A stretch of 64,000 bases of DNA from NCBI GenBank assembly GCA_034437215.1, contig DAOTVC010000079.1, positions 1 through 64,000 on the forward strand, given 5' to 3'. Source of the DNA: DAOTVC01 sp034437215. GTDB taxonomy: Bacteria; Chloroflexota; Anaerolineae; B4-G1; SLSP01. A program made the position numbers and the translations under genes. Every line of letters begins with the position of its first letter. The first letter of the stretch is position 1. Positions 41,356 to 50,996 of the stretch are shown here, piece by piece. The notes beneath the pieces were generated by a model that saw nothing but the letters and a program-made list of their open reading frames with translations, was not told where the DNA came from and ran no database searches.

Positions 41356-42348
41356 ATGAGTGAAACGGTTTACTCTGGCCCGGAAGCAACCCCCTCTCTC
41401 TGGCAGATACGCTTGAAGCTCGCCTGGCGCTCCTTCAAGCGCGGGTGGGCCATGTTCAAAGAGAACCCCATTGGTCTCATTGGACTGGGGATTATCGTCT
41501 TCTTTGGCCTGATGGCCATTATGCATCCCGTTCTCATGGGGACCGTCTGGGAGCAGCGTATCTACGATCCCATCATCGGCTATGACTTCGAGATCCTCGT
41601 CCATCCCTCACCACCCAGCTGGCTGCCGCAGCCCGATAACCCCATGCATACTCCCTCGTTGCGTCACGTTCTAGGAACGGATCCCTTGGGACGGGACGTC
41701 TTGAGCCAGCTGATGTTCAGCACCCAATCGGAGTTTGCGCTGGGTATTATGGCCGCGCTGGTCACGGTGCTCATCGCTACCACCGCCGGAGCCGTGGCTG
41801 CCTACTTCGGGGGGGTGGTCGACGTCGTTCTGATGCGCCTGGCCGACGTTATCCTGATGCTGCCCTTTATCGCCATCTTGATCGTCTTGAGCTCCATGTT
41901 CGACTTCCAGATGATCCACCTGGCGGTGGTCTACGGCCTGCTGGCAGGCTTTGGCGGCAACACCATCGTCATCAAATCCCAGGCGCTCTCCATCAAGGTG
42001 AAGACCTACATCGAGGCGGCACGCATCGCGGGGGGGAACGACTGGCACATCCTCTTCACCCACCTGGTGCCCAATCTGCTGCCCCTCTCCTTCCTGTACA
42101 TGATGTTCACGGTGACCAATGCTATCTTCTCCGAGGCGGTCCTCTCCTTCTTCGGCCTGCTCAACATCCGTATGAGCTGGGGCATCATGATTCAGACGGC
42201 CCAGGCAGCCGGATACCTGCTCTCCTCGTGGAAGTACTGGTATCTGATGTTCCCCGCCGGCTTGGCTATCTCGTTGCTCTGTTCGGCCTTCTATCTCGTG
42301 GGCCGGGCCATGGATGAGGTGGTCAACCCGCGGCTACGAAAACGATGA
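41356..42348 (+). CDS. ABC transporter permease, DppC/OppC-like
   Basis: This 330-aa permease has a cytoplasmic N-terminus, a first helix (LIGLGIIVFFGLMAIM), LGTDPLGRDVLSQL and the EAA loop YIEAARIAGGNDWHILFTHL. It follows the first permease by 14 bases and overlaps the next gene start, so the cluster is one operon. Confidence 0.93.
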   Translation: MSETVYSGPEATPSLWQIRLKLAWRSFKRGWAMFKENPIGLIGLGIIVFFGLMAIMHPVLMGTVWEQRIYDPIIGYDFEILVHPSPPSWLPQPDNPMHTPSLRHVLGTDPLGRDVLSQLMFSTQSEFALGIMAALVTVLIATTAGAVAAYFGGVVDVVLMRLADVILMLPFIAILIVLSSMFDFQMIHLAVVYGLLAGFGGNTIVIKSQALSIKVKTYIEAARIAGGNDWHILFTHLVPNLLPLSFLYMMFTVTNAIFSEAVLSFFGLLNIRMSWGIMIQTAQAAGYLLSSWKYWYLMFPAGLAISLLCSAFYLVGRAMDEVVNPRLRKR

Positions 42349-43367
42349 GGAAGACAATGGCAGAAAAAAACATCCTTTCAGTAGAAAATCTAGTGATGCA
42401 CTACTCGACGCGCAAGGGCGACGTCTCTGCCGTCGACGGCGTGAGTTTCGCCCTGCAGCAGGGACACTCGCTGGGGTTGGTCGGAGAGTCCGGTTGCGGC
42501 AAGACCTCGGTGGCCTTCTCTCTCATGCGATTGTTGCCCGAAAACGCCCGTATCAAGGACGGGGCCATCTTCATTGATGGTCAGGATATCGTCTCGATGA
42601 ACAAGGAGCAGCTACTCAACGTCCGCTGGAACCGCATCGCGATGGTCTTCCAGGCGGCGATGAACGCCATGAACCCCGTCTACCGGGTCGGGGAGCAGAT
42701 CATCGAGGCGCTCGACCTGCACGTGGGGGTGATGTCGAAGGCGCAGGCCCGGGAGCGAGTGGCGCAGCTCTTTGAACTGGTGGGGTTGGACCCGGAGCTC
42801 ATGGATCGTTATCCGCACGAGTTCAGCGGCGGCATGCGCCAGCGCGCGATCATCGCCATGGCTCTCTCCTGCAATCCCGACATCATCATCGCCGATGAGC
42901 CGACGACGGCGCTGGACGTTATCGTTCAGGATCGGATCCTGAAGGAGCTGAAGGGGATCCAGAAGCAGCTCGGGATGAGCATGATCTACATTTCCCACGA
43001 TATCGCGGTGATCGCCGAGGTGAGCGACCACATCGGGGTGATGTACGCGGGACGTATGGCGGAGCTGGCTGATGCTGTGGACATCTTCGAGCGTCCGCTG
43101 CATCCCTACACCTATGCGCTGATGCGGGCCTTCCCCAGCATCATCGGTGAGAAGCACGAGCTGGTCACGCTGCCGGGTGAGCCGCCGGATCTGCTCTATC
43201 CCCCTTCCGGCTGCCGTTTCCATCCCCGCTGCCCCAATGCGACGGAGATCTGTCGCGAGCAGCAGCCCCCCTTCGAGGAGAAAGAGCCGGGTCACTTCGT
43301 GGCCTGCTGGAATCCTGTGTCTGCGGGAGCGAAGGGCAGTCTACGAGATAAGCCGGAGGTGAAATAA
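42345..43367 (+). CDS. ABC transporter ATP-binding protein, DppD/OppD-like
   Basis: This 340-aa ATPase has Walker A LVGESGCGKTSVAFSL, the signature FSGGMRQRAIIAMAL, Walker B IIIADEPTTALDV and a C-terminal oligopeptide/dipeptide extension with CRFHPRCPNATEIC (Cys-rich). It opens with an ATG that overlaps the permease stop (ATGA). An ATG at 42357 with GAGGAAG nearby is an alternative start. The paired ATPase follows immediately. Confidence 0.95.
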   Translation: MRKTMAEKNILSVENLVMHYSTRKGDVSAVDGVSFALQQGHSLGLVGESGCGKTSVAFSLMRLLPENARIKDGAIFIDGQDIVSMNKEQLLNVRWNRIAMVFQAAMNAMNPVYRVGEQIIEALDLHVGVMSKAQARERVAQLFELVGLDPELMDRYPHEFSGGMRQRAIIAMALSCNPDIIIADEPTTALDVIVQDRILKELKGIQKQLGMSMIYISHDIAVIAEVSDHIGVMYAGRMAELADAVDIFERPLHPYTYALMRAFPSIIGEKHELVTLPGEPPDLLYPPSGCRFHPRCPNATEICREQQPPFEEKEPGHFVACWNPVSAGAKGSLRDKPEVK

Positions 43368-44366
43368 ATGGTGGACAAGAACAAACCCCTGGTGCGCGTT
43401 GAGGAGCTACAGAAGTACTTCCCCGTGGGGGGGGGCTTCTTCAAGCGCAGCACCGACTTCATTCACGCCGTGGATGGTGTCTCTTTTGACATCATGCCCG
43501 GTGACTCTTTGGGATTGGTAGGCGAATCGGGCTGTGGGAAGACGACGACGGGCAAGTTGCTCGTCCGCCTCTACGAGCCCACCGGTGGTCACATCCTGAT
43601 TCAGGATGGGTCGGGAGAGCTCGAGGATATCGCGTACCGGCAGGGCAGCGGACTCAAGGCCTTCCGTAAGCAGGTGCAGATGATCTTCCAGGACCCTTAT
43701 GAATCCCTTAACCCGCGGCGTACCATCTACGACACGGTAGCGGAGCCTTTGGCGGTTCAGGGCATGGGCACGGTGCCGGAGCGTGAGGAGCGCGTGGCTT
43801 CTCTTTTGGAGCGGGTGGGCCTGACGCCTGCCACGAGCTTCATGTTCCGCTTTCCCCACGAGCTCTCCGGTGGTCAGCGCCAGCGGGTCGCCATCGCGCG
43901 CGCCCTGGTCGTCGATCCCGTCTTCATCGCCGCCGACGAGCCGACATCGATGCTCGACGTCTCCATTCGTACCGGTGTGATGAATCTGATGATGGAGTTG
44001 GCCGATGAGTTGGGGGTGAGCTATCTCTATATCACCCACGACCTGGCGGTCGCCCGCTACATGTGCCAGCGTATCGCCGTCATGTACCTGGGCAAGCTCG
44101 TGGAGCTGGCCCCGACGGAGGAGCTGCTCTCCCATCCGCTGCACCCCTACACGCGGGCGCTCATCTCGGCGGTACCCATTCCCGATCCCCGAACCAAGCG
44201 CCAGACCATCGACATCAAGGGCGGGGTCAGTGCACCCATTAACCCCCCGTCCCTCTGTCGTTTCTACGAACGCTGTCCTTTGGGCGATGAGGTCTGTGCC
44301 AATCAGCCTCACCCGCCTCTGGAGGATAAGGGGGGGGGGCACTACGTCGCCTGCTATCACGTCTGA
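43368..44366 (+). CDS. ABC transporter ATP-binding protein, DppF/OppF-like
   Basis: This 332-aa ATPase has LVGESGCGKTTTGKLLV, the SGGQRQRVAIARALVVD signature and a Walker B in FIAADEPTSMLDV. The C-terminal CRFYERCPLGDEVC is the usual oligopeptide transporter tail. It starts at the base after the stop of the first ATPase, with GGAGGTGAAATAA upstream. It completes the transporter. Confidence 0.95.
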   Translation: MVDKNKPLVRVEELQKYFPVGGGFFKRSTDFIHAVDGVSFDIMPGDSLGLVGESGCGKTTTGKLLVRLYEPTGGHILIQDGSGELEDIAYRQGSGLKAFRKQVQMIFQDPYESLNPRRTIYDTVAEPLAVQGMGTVPEREERVASLLERVGLTPATSFMFRFPHELSGGQRQRVAIARALVVDPVFIAADEPTSMLDVSIRTGVMNLMMELADELGVSYLYITHDLAVARYMCQRIAVMYLGKLVELAPTEELLSHPLHPYTRALISAVPIPDPRTKRQTIDIKGGVSAPINPPSLCRFYERCPLGDEVCANQPHPPLEDKGGGHYVACYHV

Positions 44367-44421
44367 TACCTCCCTGGAAGCCGCGAGAGGCACGGCTTGC
44401 GACACTTGTGCGTGCTCAAGC

Positions 44422-44455
44422 AGCGGATGGAAACACAGACGTGTTTCCATCCGCT
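44422..44455 (+). terminator. Terminator after the ABC operon
   Basis: AGCGGATGGAAACAC and GTGTTTCCATCCGCT form a perfect 15-bp stem with an AGAC loop, then TTGTAT. It separates the ATPase gene from the lipoprotein gene. Confidence 0.8.
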
Positions 44456-44519
44456 TTGTATAGAGAGACCCGCCCGGGAAAGGGGTGGGTCATCGTTCAG
44501 GTGTAGCCGGGAGTTGAGA

Positions 44520-46289
44520 ATGCGGAACTTATGGGGCGTTAGGTTGAAGTACGTCTTACTGCTGGCGGCGCTCTTGCTGCTCAGCGGGTGCGACGCTCGC
44601 GTGCACACGGACCGGATCTCCGATGTCTGGGGCCGGGGGCGTCTTCTGGGTAGGGCCTCCGGGGCCACGGCGGTGGGGTTGGGTCCCTTTCCCGACGGCG
44701 AGCATGTGGCGGTGGCCTGGATCGAGCGTCTGGAGGAGAGCGCCGAGGAGGCCCTCCACCTCCTGATTCTCGAGGCAGGGGGCGAGGTCGTGGTGGATGA
44801 ATTCGTCGCCCCGGTCGCGCTTCCGGGTGCGGATGTCAGCCTGCTCGTCGGTGACGGGGACACTCTCCACCTGCTTTGGACGTCGGGTAGGAAGGGCGAG
44901 CGCGCCCTCTGGCACCTCCAACTGCCCGATGTCCTGGGCCTGGATGCGGCAGCTCTGGAGGCGCTACAACCGGTAGAGATCACGCCTGCCGAGCGCTCTG
45001 TGGCGGGTTACGAAGCGGCGTGGCATCCCGACCGGGGGCTCGTCGTGCTCTGGCAGGATGCGCGGGGTGAGCTACTGCTCTGGAGAGGAGACGAGTCCGT
45101 GCTGCTCCTCGATCAGGTGCTCGCCCTGGATTTCCAACTGGACGCTGCCGGGCTGGGGCACGTCGCCTGGTCGACGCGCCTTGAAGGTGCCCGGGGAGCT
45201 ATCTATCAGGCCTTCCTCGACACCGAGACCGGGTCCCTTTCGGAGCCCCGCGAGGTGATGGCCCAGGTCTTCGGCGGGCGCAACCCCTCCCTGGAGTCTG
45301 TGGGGGGGCCAACACTGATCCTCGAGGAGGGCGAGATCTACGTCAGCTGGACCCAGCTCGCCATGATGGGGAACCAGTCCCAGCAGCAGCTCTTCACCGT
45401 CGTCCTCCCCGCTTGGGGCGAGGCCGGCGAGCCCTCTCCTCCTCTCTTCGTTGGCCTCTCACCACGTTTTCCGCCCCCGCTGCAGCCCCTTGAGGGCCCC
45501 TTTCCTTATCGAGCTCTGGCGAACACCGAGGAGAACGTGATGCGCTCGACCTCCGTGGGACGTGCACCTCACGCTCTCCGGGGGCAACATGCTGAAGCGG
45601 TCGTGGCAGTCTCCGCTCTCTACCGTACCCGCAGCCGCGAGGAGTTCCAACCCACGCTCATCTATCTCCGGGATGGCGAGGTTCTGGGCTATGAGCCGGC
45701 CGTTTGGACCTCCCAACTCTCGCTCAATCCTGTTGTGCGGGCCGATGAGGATCAGAACCTCTATCTGGCGTGGGTGGATGCGGTAGGGGGGAGTTATCGC
45801 TACCCTCTCTACTTAGCGACGACCAACCCGTCATTACAGGCTACGTGGGATCAGCTGGTGGAGCAGGACCTGTTGGTGATCCTGGGGGACTGGCTGAATC
45901 GGATCGCGGGAGGTGTCTTTATTGGGACGTTCTTGACGATCTGGCTGATGGTCCCTCTGCCTTGGTTGATCTTCTCCCTGGCCACGGGCAGCGCCTACGG
46001 CAACCGAGCGCGGGTTGCATTTCTTGTGGGCCTCTTGATCTACTGGAGCTCCAAGTACTACCTGGGGTCGGTAGTGCTGACCTACATACCGGGCCTCTAT
46101 TGGCTCTCGCCTGGCTGGGCAGGGGCGTTGGTCCATGGTCTGCCGCTGGCGATCTTGTTTGTGGCGCTGGTGCTGGTGCGACTCCTCTTTATCCGTCGCG
46201 ATAGGGAGTTTGATCTGGTGCGTGTCTTTGGCACCGTTGTCATCATCGACTGGGTGCTCTCCAATCTCGTCTATGCGATTGGTTACTGA
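44520..46289 (+). CDS. Lipoprotein with beta-propeller-like region and C-terminal membrane domain
   Basis: This 589-aa protein has a lipoprotein signal (YVLLLAALLLLSGCDAR, Cys near residue 23). About 430 residues rich in short strands follow, with WIER, LLWTSGR, VVLWQDARGE and VAWSTRLEG-type units spaced like propeller blades. The last 110 residues hold four or five membrane helices. GGGAGTTGAG precedes the ATG; the longer frame from 44397 would start inside the terminator. It sits between the two sets of ABC genes and may help them, but that is only context. Confidence 0.65.
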   Translation: MRNLWGVRLKYVLLLAALLLLSGCDARVHTDRISDVWGRGRLLGRASGATAVGLGPFPDGEHVAVAWIERLEESAEEALHLLILEAGGEVVVDEFVAPVALPGADVSLLVGDGDTLHLLWTSGRKGERALWHLQLPDVLGLDAAALEALQPVEITPAERSVAGYEAAWHPDRGLVVLWQDARGELLLWRGDESVLLLDQVLALDFQLDAAGLGHVAWSTRLEGARGAIYQAFLDTETGSLSEPREVMAQVFGGRNPSLESVGGPTLILEEGEIYVSWTQLAMMGNQSQQQLFTVVLPAWGEAGEPSPPLFVGLSPRFPPPLQPLEGPFPYRALANTEENVMRSTSVGRAPHALRGQHAEAVVAVSALYRTRSREEFQPTLIYLRDGEVLGYEPAVWTSQLSLNPVVRADEDQNLYLAWVDAVGGSYRYPLYLATTNPSLQATWDQLVEQDLLVILGDWLNRIAGGVFIGTFLTIWLMVPLPWLIFSLATGSAYGNRARVAFLVGLLIYWSSKYYLGSVVLTYIPGLYWLSPGWAGALVHGLPLAILFVALVLVRLLFIRRDREFDLVRVFGTVVIIDWVLSNLVYAIGY

Positions 46290-46537
46290 GGGCACTCCTG
46301 TGTGTCGGTGGGTACAGAGGGAAGGAGGTGGCCAACGGAAGCTCCATTCGAAGGACCATCGGGGAAGGGTGGTGTATCACGAGGATGGGGTCTGCATCTC
46401 GGTACTTTTCATCGAGAGAGCTTTGCTTGCGTCGACAATCCTTAGGGAGCGAGGAGGATGATCCTCGCCGGCCGTCCAGACCAGAGTGCGGCTGGTGCGG
46501 GCCATTCTGTGGGGTCCCTTTAGCAGGAGGCTATCTC

Positions 46538-47725
46538 ATGGTACGTTATCTGCTTCGCAGAGTGTTCTCAAGCTTGATAGCACTCTTCGTCTTTCTCACC
46601 TTCATGTTCTTTGTCGTGCAAGCGATGATTCCCGGCGACTTCACCACGCAGTTCTCTCAGGCGTTAACCGCTGAAGAGCGGGAGGAGCTGCGGTCGGAAC
46701 TGGGTATCGATCAACCTCTTTTCACCCAATATGTGCGCTGGATGGGGCACCTGGTGCGGGGAGACTTGGGCCGTTCTCTGTACGGCTTTCCGGTCGTTCA
46801 ACAGCTGAAGAACGTCATCCCCTATACGCTGCTCGTCTTTTTAACCGGAACGCTACTCGCCTTTCTCCTGGGTCTGTGGTTGGGTAAGGTGGTCGCCTGG
46901 CAGGGCTCGGGAATTTTGACGGGAGCGACGGTTACGACTGCTATCTCCCTCTACACCGCTTTCCCTCCCTGGCTGGCTTTTCTGGTGACCTACTTCTTTG
47001 CCCGGCGGTTGAATATGGCCCGCGATCCCTTCAGCTACGGCAAGCGCTTAGGTGGAGCGACGCATTGGGAGTTAGGAGTCTGGTATAATGCGCCCCTCTC
47101 ACCGCAGCAAGTTGCGCTGCGGGCGGTGGTGAGTTTCATAGCGGTGGCGGCTCTGCTCTTTTTGATCGACTCCCTGATGCAGCGGCAGTGGAAACGGCGT
47201 CTACCCGTGCCGCTGGCCCTGGTGCTCTTCCTTGGAGGGGTGGTCGGTAGCTGGCACGCTTTTGGGTTTGCGCCTCTCGCTCTGGATATCATGATTGTTG
47301 CTGGCATCCCCATCATCACCTACGTCTTGCTCTCCTTCGGTGAGACGATGTTGATCATGCGTACGAGCATGATAGACACGTTGAAGGAGGAGTACGTGCT
47401 CACCGCCCAGGCGAAGGGGTTGCCGGATCGGGTGGTGCGCAACAGGCACGCGGCTCGCAATGCGCTCCTGCCCGTTCTGAGTCGCTTTGTGGTCAGTTTC
47501 CCCTACATGCTTACCGGTCTGGTGATCATTGAGGATACCCTGGATTGGCCCGGGATCAGCAAGGCCCTCTTCGACGCCCTCTATCAGCAGGATATGCCCG
47601 TCGTGATGGGGGCTCTGTTGCTGGTGGGGGTGCTCTCTGCCGTAGCTCGCCTTGCCCTCGACGTGGTCGCTGCGTACCTCGACCCCCGCATCCGCTTCGA
47701 TGCGGCTCATTCCTGGAGGCTCTGA
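46538..47725 (+). CDS. ABC transporter permease, DppB-like (second set)
   Basis: This 395-aa permease has MVRYLLRRVFSSLIALFVF at its start and AMIPGDFTTQF. Its EAA loop is YVLTAQAKGLPDRVVRNRH. Like the first-set permease it is about 60 residues longer than usual, with an inserted stretch that carries extra helices (SFIAVAALLFLIDSL; VPLALVLFLGGVVG). AGGAGG lies 7 bases before the ATG at 46538; the upstream frame is not used. Confidence 0.88.
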   Translation: MVRYLLRRVFSSLIALFVFLTFMFFVVQAMIPGDFTTQFSQALTAEEREELRSELGIDQPLFTQYVRWMGHLVRGDLGRSLYGFPVVQQLKNVIPYTLLVFLTGTLLAFLLGLWLGKVVAWQGSGILTGATVTTAISLYTAFPPWLAFLVTYFFARRLNMARDPFSYGKRLGGATHWELGVWYNAPLSPQQVALRAVVSFIAVAALLFLIDSLMQRQWKRRLPVPLALVLFLGGVVGSWHAFGFAPLALDIMIVAGIPIITYVLLSFGETMLIMRTSMIDTLKEEYVLTAQAKGLPDRVVRNRHAARNALLPVLSRFVVSFPYMLTGLVIIEDTLDWPGISKALFDALYQQDMPVVMGALLLVGVLSAVARLALDVVAAYLDPRIRFDAAHSWRL

Positions 47726-48696
47726 TGACAAGCGCAGACTTTGCAAACGAGGGCACCAGCCTTCAACGGACACCGTGGGAGCGGCGGAAGGAACGTCTGG
47801 CGGCCGGCTGGCGACAGCTCAAGGGCAACTGGCGTCTCTATGCCCAGAATCCTATGGGCATTGTCGGGGTAGCCATCGTGATCTTCTTCGGAATCCTGGC
47901 GATGTTGCATCCCCTCCTGATGGCGACCGTCTGGGAGCCGCGGATCTTCGATCCCCTCACCGGGTATGACTTCCAGATCCTTAACCATCCGGCACCTCCT
48001 TCGGGGCGCCACCTGCTGGGTACCGACTCCCTGGGGCACGACGTGCTGAGCGTCTTGCTGGCGGCGACCACACCGGCGTTCAAGGTCGGGATTACCGCAG
48101 CCCTCACCACGGCGATCCTGGGGATGACCGTTGGAGTGGTGGCGGCCTTCTACAAGGGCCTCGTTGACATGGTCCTCCTGCACATTGCCGATGCTTTCCT
48201 GCTGCTTCCCGCACCGCTGTTCATGGTCATCGTGGGTATGCGCTTCACGGATCTGGGGCCTGTCCCCCTGGGATTGATCTATGGTGTTATCGCCGGCACC
48301 GGTGGTGCTGCTATTGTCCTCCGCTCTCAGGCTCTGGCGGTGATAGCCAAACCCTTCATCCAGGCCGCGCGGATAGCAGGCGGGGGCAGCCGTCACATCA
48401 TGTTCGTACACGTCGTGCCCCACATGCTGCCCTTGACCGCTCTCTACATGATGCTCGCTGTAACCGGGGCGGTGGTGGCCGACGCCTTCATCGCGTTCTT
48501 CGGCTTCTCGCGCACCTATCTCAACTGGGGAACGATGATCTACAACAGTTTGGTCTACTCTTCCACGTTGGGTACGGGCGTTCAGTGGCACGTGCTTCTG
48601 CCCCCTGCGCTGGCCCTCTCCATCTTCGCCGCGGGATTCTACCTGATCGCGCGTGCTCTGCACCGGGTGGCCGATCCGCGTCTACGAGCGCGTTAG
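47725..48696 (+). CDS. ABC transporter permease, DppC-like (second set)
   Basis: This 323-aa permease starts in the overlap TGATG with the previous stop, and TGGAGG precedes it. It shows GIVGVAIVIFFGILAML, LLGTDSLGHDVLSVLL and the EAA loop FIQAARIAGGGSRHIMFVHV. It closely resembles the first-set permease at 41356 in its N-terminal block (MATVWEPRIFDP against MGTVWEQRIYDP), so the two sets are probably duplicates. No ATPase genes follow. Confidence 0.9.
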   Translation: MTSADFANEGTSLQRTPWERRKERLAAGWRQLKGNWRLYAQNPMGIVGVAIVIFFGILAMLHPLLMATVWEPRIFDPLTGYDFQILNHPAPPSGRHLLGTDSLGHDVLSVLLAATTPAFKVGITAALTTAILGMTVGVVAAFYKGLVDMVLLHIADAFLLLPAPLFMVIVGMRFTDLGPVPLGLIYGVIAGTGGAAIVLRSQALAVIAKPFIQAARIAGGGSRHIMFVHVVPHMLPLTALYMMLAVTGAVVADAFIAFFGFSRTYLNWGTMIYNSLVYSSTLGTGVQWHVLLPPALALSIFAAGFYLIARALHRVADPRLRAR

Positions 48697-48716
48697 GCGT
48701 TATCCTCTCAAGTGCC

Positions 48717-48748
48717 GGAGGCCGGCTGCAATACGCAAGCCGGCCTCC
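48717..48748. terminator. Hairpin between convergent permease and binding-protein genes
   Basis: GGAGGCCGGCT and AGCCGGCCTCC form a perfect 11-bp stem with a 10-base loop. It lies in the 72-base gap between two genes that end towards each other. Confidence 0.65.
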
Positions 48749-48768
48749 TGTGCGTTGTGGCCTCAGGG

Positions 48769-50721
48769 TCAGCGCTCGAGGTCGAAGGCCTCGATGTTCC
48801 ACATCTCGGAGGTCTCCGTTGCGTCCATCTCGAAGCCCAGGACGTTGATCCTCGTGGCCGCCGTCTTGAGCCGCAGGAAGAGCGGCAGTGCGGGCAGCTG
48901 CTCGGAGAAGATGCGTTGGGCTTCCAAATGGCGCTGCACGTAGGACTCCATACCGGGCAGCGCCTGCAGGGCCGCCGTGCAGATCACGTCGTAGGTCTCG
49001 TTGCTGAATCCGGAGAAGTTGGAGCTGGACCAGTCGTTATCCTCGTCGGGTATCTCGCTCGTGAGATAGAGATCGCAGGGTGGCGGCGTGACGCTCGAGG
49101 ACCAGGCAAAGGAGGCCACGTCAAAGGCGCGGCCGTAGAGGGGGCCTTCAGGCCCTTGCGCGAAGAACTCCAGAGAGGGCAGGCTCTGAGGGAAGACCTG
49201 GATGCCGCACTCCGCCAGATCCTCCTGGAAGATCTCCATGTAACGGACGTGGAGATCTTGGTTGGTCGACTGCCAGGTGAATTCCAGCGGGGTGTTCTCC
49301 CGGATACCCTCGACACCGTGGGCCTCGCGTATCCCGTCGCCGTCCTCGTCCGTCCAGCCCAGCTCCTCCAGCAGGGTCATGCCCGCATCCGGGTCATGTC
49401 TGTAACGTCGGACGAGCTCCGCGTCGAAGAGGGGGTGTCCCGGCGGGAGGTAGCTGTCTAGCACTTGGGAGCGCCCGTAGAGGAGCTGCTCGACTGCTCC
49501 CACCCGGTCCAGGCAGTAGGCCACCGCCCGACGCATGCGGACGTCCCCAAAGAAGTCGGGCCGGTTGTAAGAGCGCGCGGTATTGATGCCGAAGTCCAGA
49601 TGCTCCCAGAGGGTGTCGGTGGCGAACTCGGCGTGGAGCACACCGTGCTCGTCGAGCTCAATCAGCAGATCGGTCTGGCTGTCCAACCCCCCGTCCTGGG
49701 TGACGATATCGCACTCGCCGGCGAGCAGCTGCGTGAGGGCGACGTTCGGATCGGCGACGAAGCGGTAGATAACGGCGTCCAGCTTGGGCAAGTCCTCGTC
49801 CGAGCGGAAGTAGAGGGGATTGCGCACCACAGTGATGTGATCCCCGGCGATCCACTCCTTGATGGTGAAGGGGCCCCAGCCCAGGGGCCTGCGGGTGGAC
49901 TCCTCCGCTGTGACCAAATCCCCCGCTGTGTAGCCCAGCTCCTCCTCCCAGAGGTGGCGCGGTAAGGGGTGGAAGAAGTTGAGTGCGTAGTTGTGATCCA
50001 GATACCCGGGAAGGCCCATCCAGAGGGTGCTCTGCTCATCCAGCGCCTCGTAGGACGCCGTACGCAGTGTCGTGTACTTGGCAGCCGGGGTGTCGGGATG
50101 GCTGTGCATCTCGAAGCCGTAGACGGAATCATCGGCGGTGACAGGCTCTCCATCGGACCAGCGGATTCCCTCCAGCAGGGTGAAGGTCACCTCCATCTGG
50201 TCCATCTCGACAGGTTCACCGGTGAACTCGATGGCGCACTCCGGTGAGTGGCAGCCGGTGGGGCGGAGGATGACACCCTCGGTGAGTTCCACAGGATTGT
50301 TGTTGGCATCGACGATCTCGTCTCCCTCCTGGACGATTACCGTATCGACGATAGCGTCCCCGTCGGGAAGGCTCGGCAACTTCTCCAGGATGATGGGCTG
50401 GTAGTCGTAACCCCGGTGGTCGATGGGGCCATCATAGATGGCCTCTTGGATGTGACGGGCTGCCCTATCAGGAGTGCCCAACCAGAAGAGGGTTCGAGGT
50501 TCTTCACCCTGGCAGACCACAAGGGTCTTGGGGCCGGCCGGGGTCGGCCTCGGCGTAGGCTCTGTGGGGGTCGTAGGGGACGTCTCGGGTTCAGCCGTCG
50601 CGGTAGGAGGAGGGGAGGTGAGCGGAGGGGCAGTGGGCGGGGGGGCACAGGCGGCACTGGCCAACAGGCACAGGAACAGGAACAGGATAAGAGCGAGCGC
50701 CAATTTTCTTCTTAATACCAT
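48769..50721 (-). CDS. ABC transporter solute-binding lipoprotein (family 5, second set)
   Basis: This 650-aa family 5 binding protein starts MVLRRKLALALILFLF with a lipobox near LLASAACAPPP, then a Pro/Thr linker. The LLEGIRWSDGEPVTADDSVYGF and DVRMRRAVAYCLDRVGAVEQLL segments fit the family. It is transcribed against the two permeases just before it. A longer frame from 50811 has no better ribosome site than GGAGAGAATA near 50730. It probably serves the second permease pair, but its own promoter and strand mean separate control. Confidence 0.88.
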   Translation of the reverse strand: MVLRRKLALALILFLFLCLLASAACAPPPTAPPLTSPPPTATAEPETSPTTPTEPTPRPTPAGPKTLVVCQGEEPRTLFWLGTPDRAARHIQEAIYDGPIDHRGYDYQPIILEKLPSLPDGDAIVDTVIVQEGDEIVDANNNPVELTEGVILRPTGCHSPECAIEFTGEPVEMDQMEVTFTLLEGIRWSDGEPVTADDSVYGFEMHSHPDTPAAKYTTLRTASYEALDEQSTLWMGLPGYLDHNYALNFFHPLPRHLWEEELGYTAGDLVTAEESTRRPLGWGPFTIKEWIAGDHITVVRNPLYFRSDEDLPKLDAVIYRFVADPNVALTQLLAGECDIVTQDGGLDSQTDLLIELDEHGVLHAEFATDTLWEHLDFGINTARSYNRPDFFGDVRMRRAVAYCLDRVGAVEQLLYGRSQVLDSYLPPGHPLFDAELVRRYRHDPDAGMTLLEELGWTDEDGDGIREAHGVEGIRENTPLEFTWQSTNQDLHVRYMEIFQEDLAECGIQVFPQSLPSLEFFAQGPEGPLYGRAFDVASFAWSSSVTPPPCDLYLTSEIPDEDNDWSSSNFSGFSNETYDVICTAALQALPGMESYVQRHLEAQRIFSEQLPALPLFLRLKTAATRINVLGFEMDATETSEMWNIEAFDLER

Positions 50722-50996
50722 CACTATTCTCTCCACTTCCGTTGATGAAGGTTCAGTGCTCTCACCTCCCGAGCTTTCAACGTCACCACAGACGGGGAAC
50801 GGTGGTTTCACCTGCGAGGTGGGTGAGAGGTTACAACGACGTGTATTGTACGAAGAGGCAGAGGAAAGTCAAATGAACTGTGAGTAGGGCACTGCATCGA
50901 GTAGGCGATCAAGCAGCAGGGCTGAGGAGCCGGCCCCTCTCCTCAGCCGGAGCAGCGATAGAATGTGCTTCCTCTGTCGGAGGATGCAGGCTCAGC

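Noticed and set aside
47545..47724. In-frame N-terminal extension of the second DppC-like permease
   Set aside because: It lies within the upstream permease gene, and a good ribosome site with a normal N-terminus is at 47725.
47707..48663. 318-codon minus-strand frame opposite the second DppC-like permease
   Set aside because: Its composition (His/Gln/Arg-rich) is typical of antisense to a membrane protein, and the permease motifs are clear.
50860..50885. GAGGAAAGTC motif like the conserved RNase P RNA core
   Set aside because: The flanking conserved bases and helices of RNase P RNA are not present and the region is too short before the 98-aa gene.
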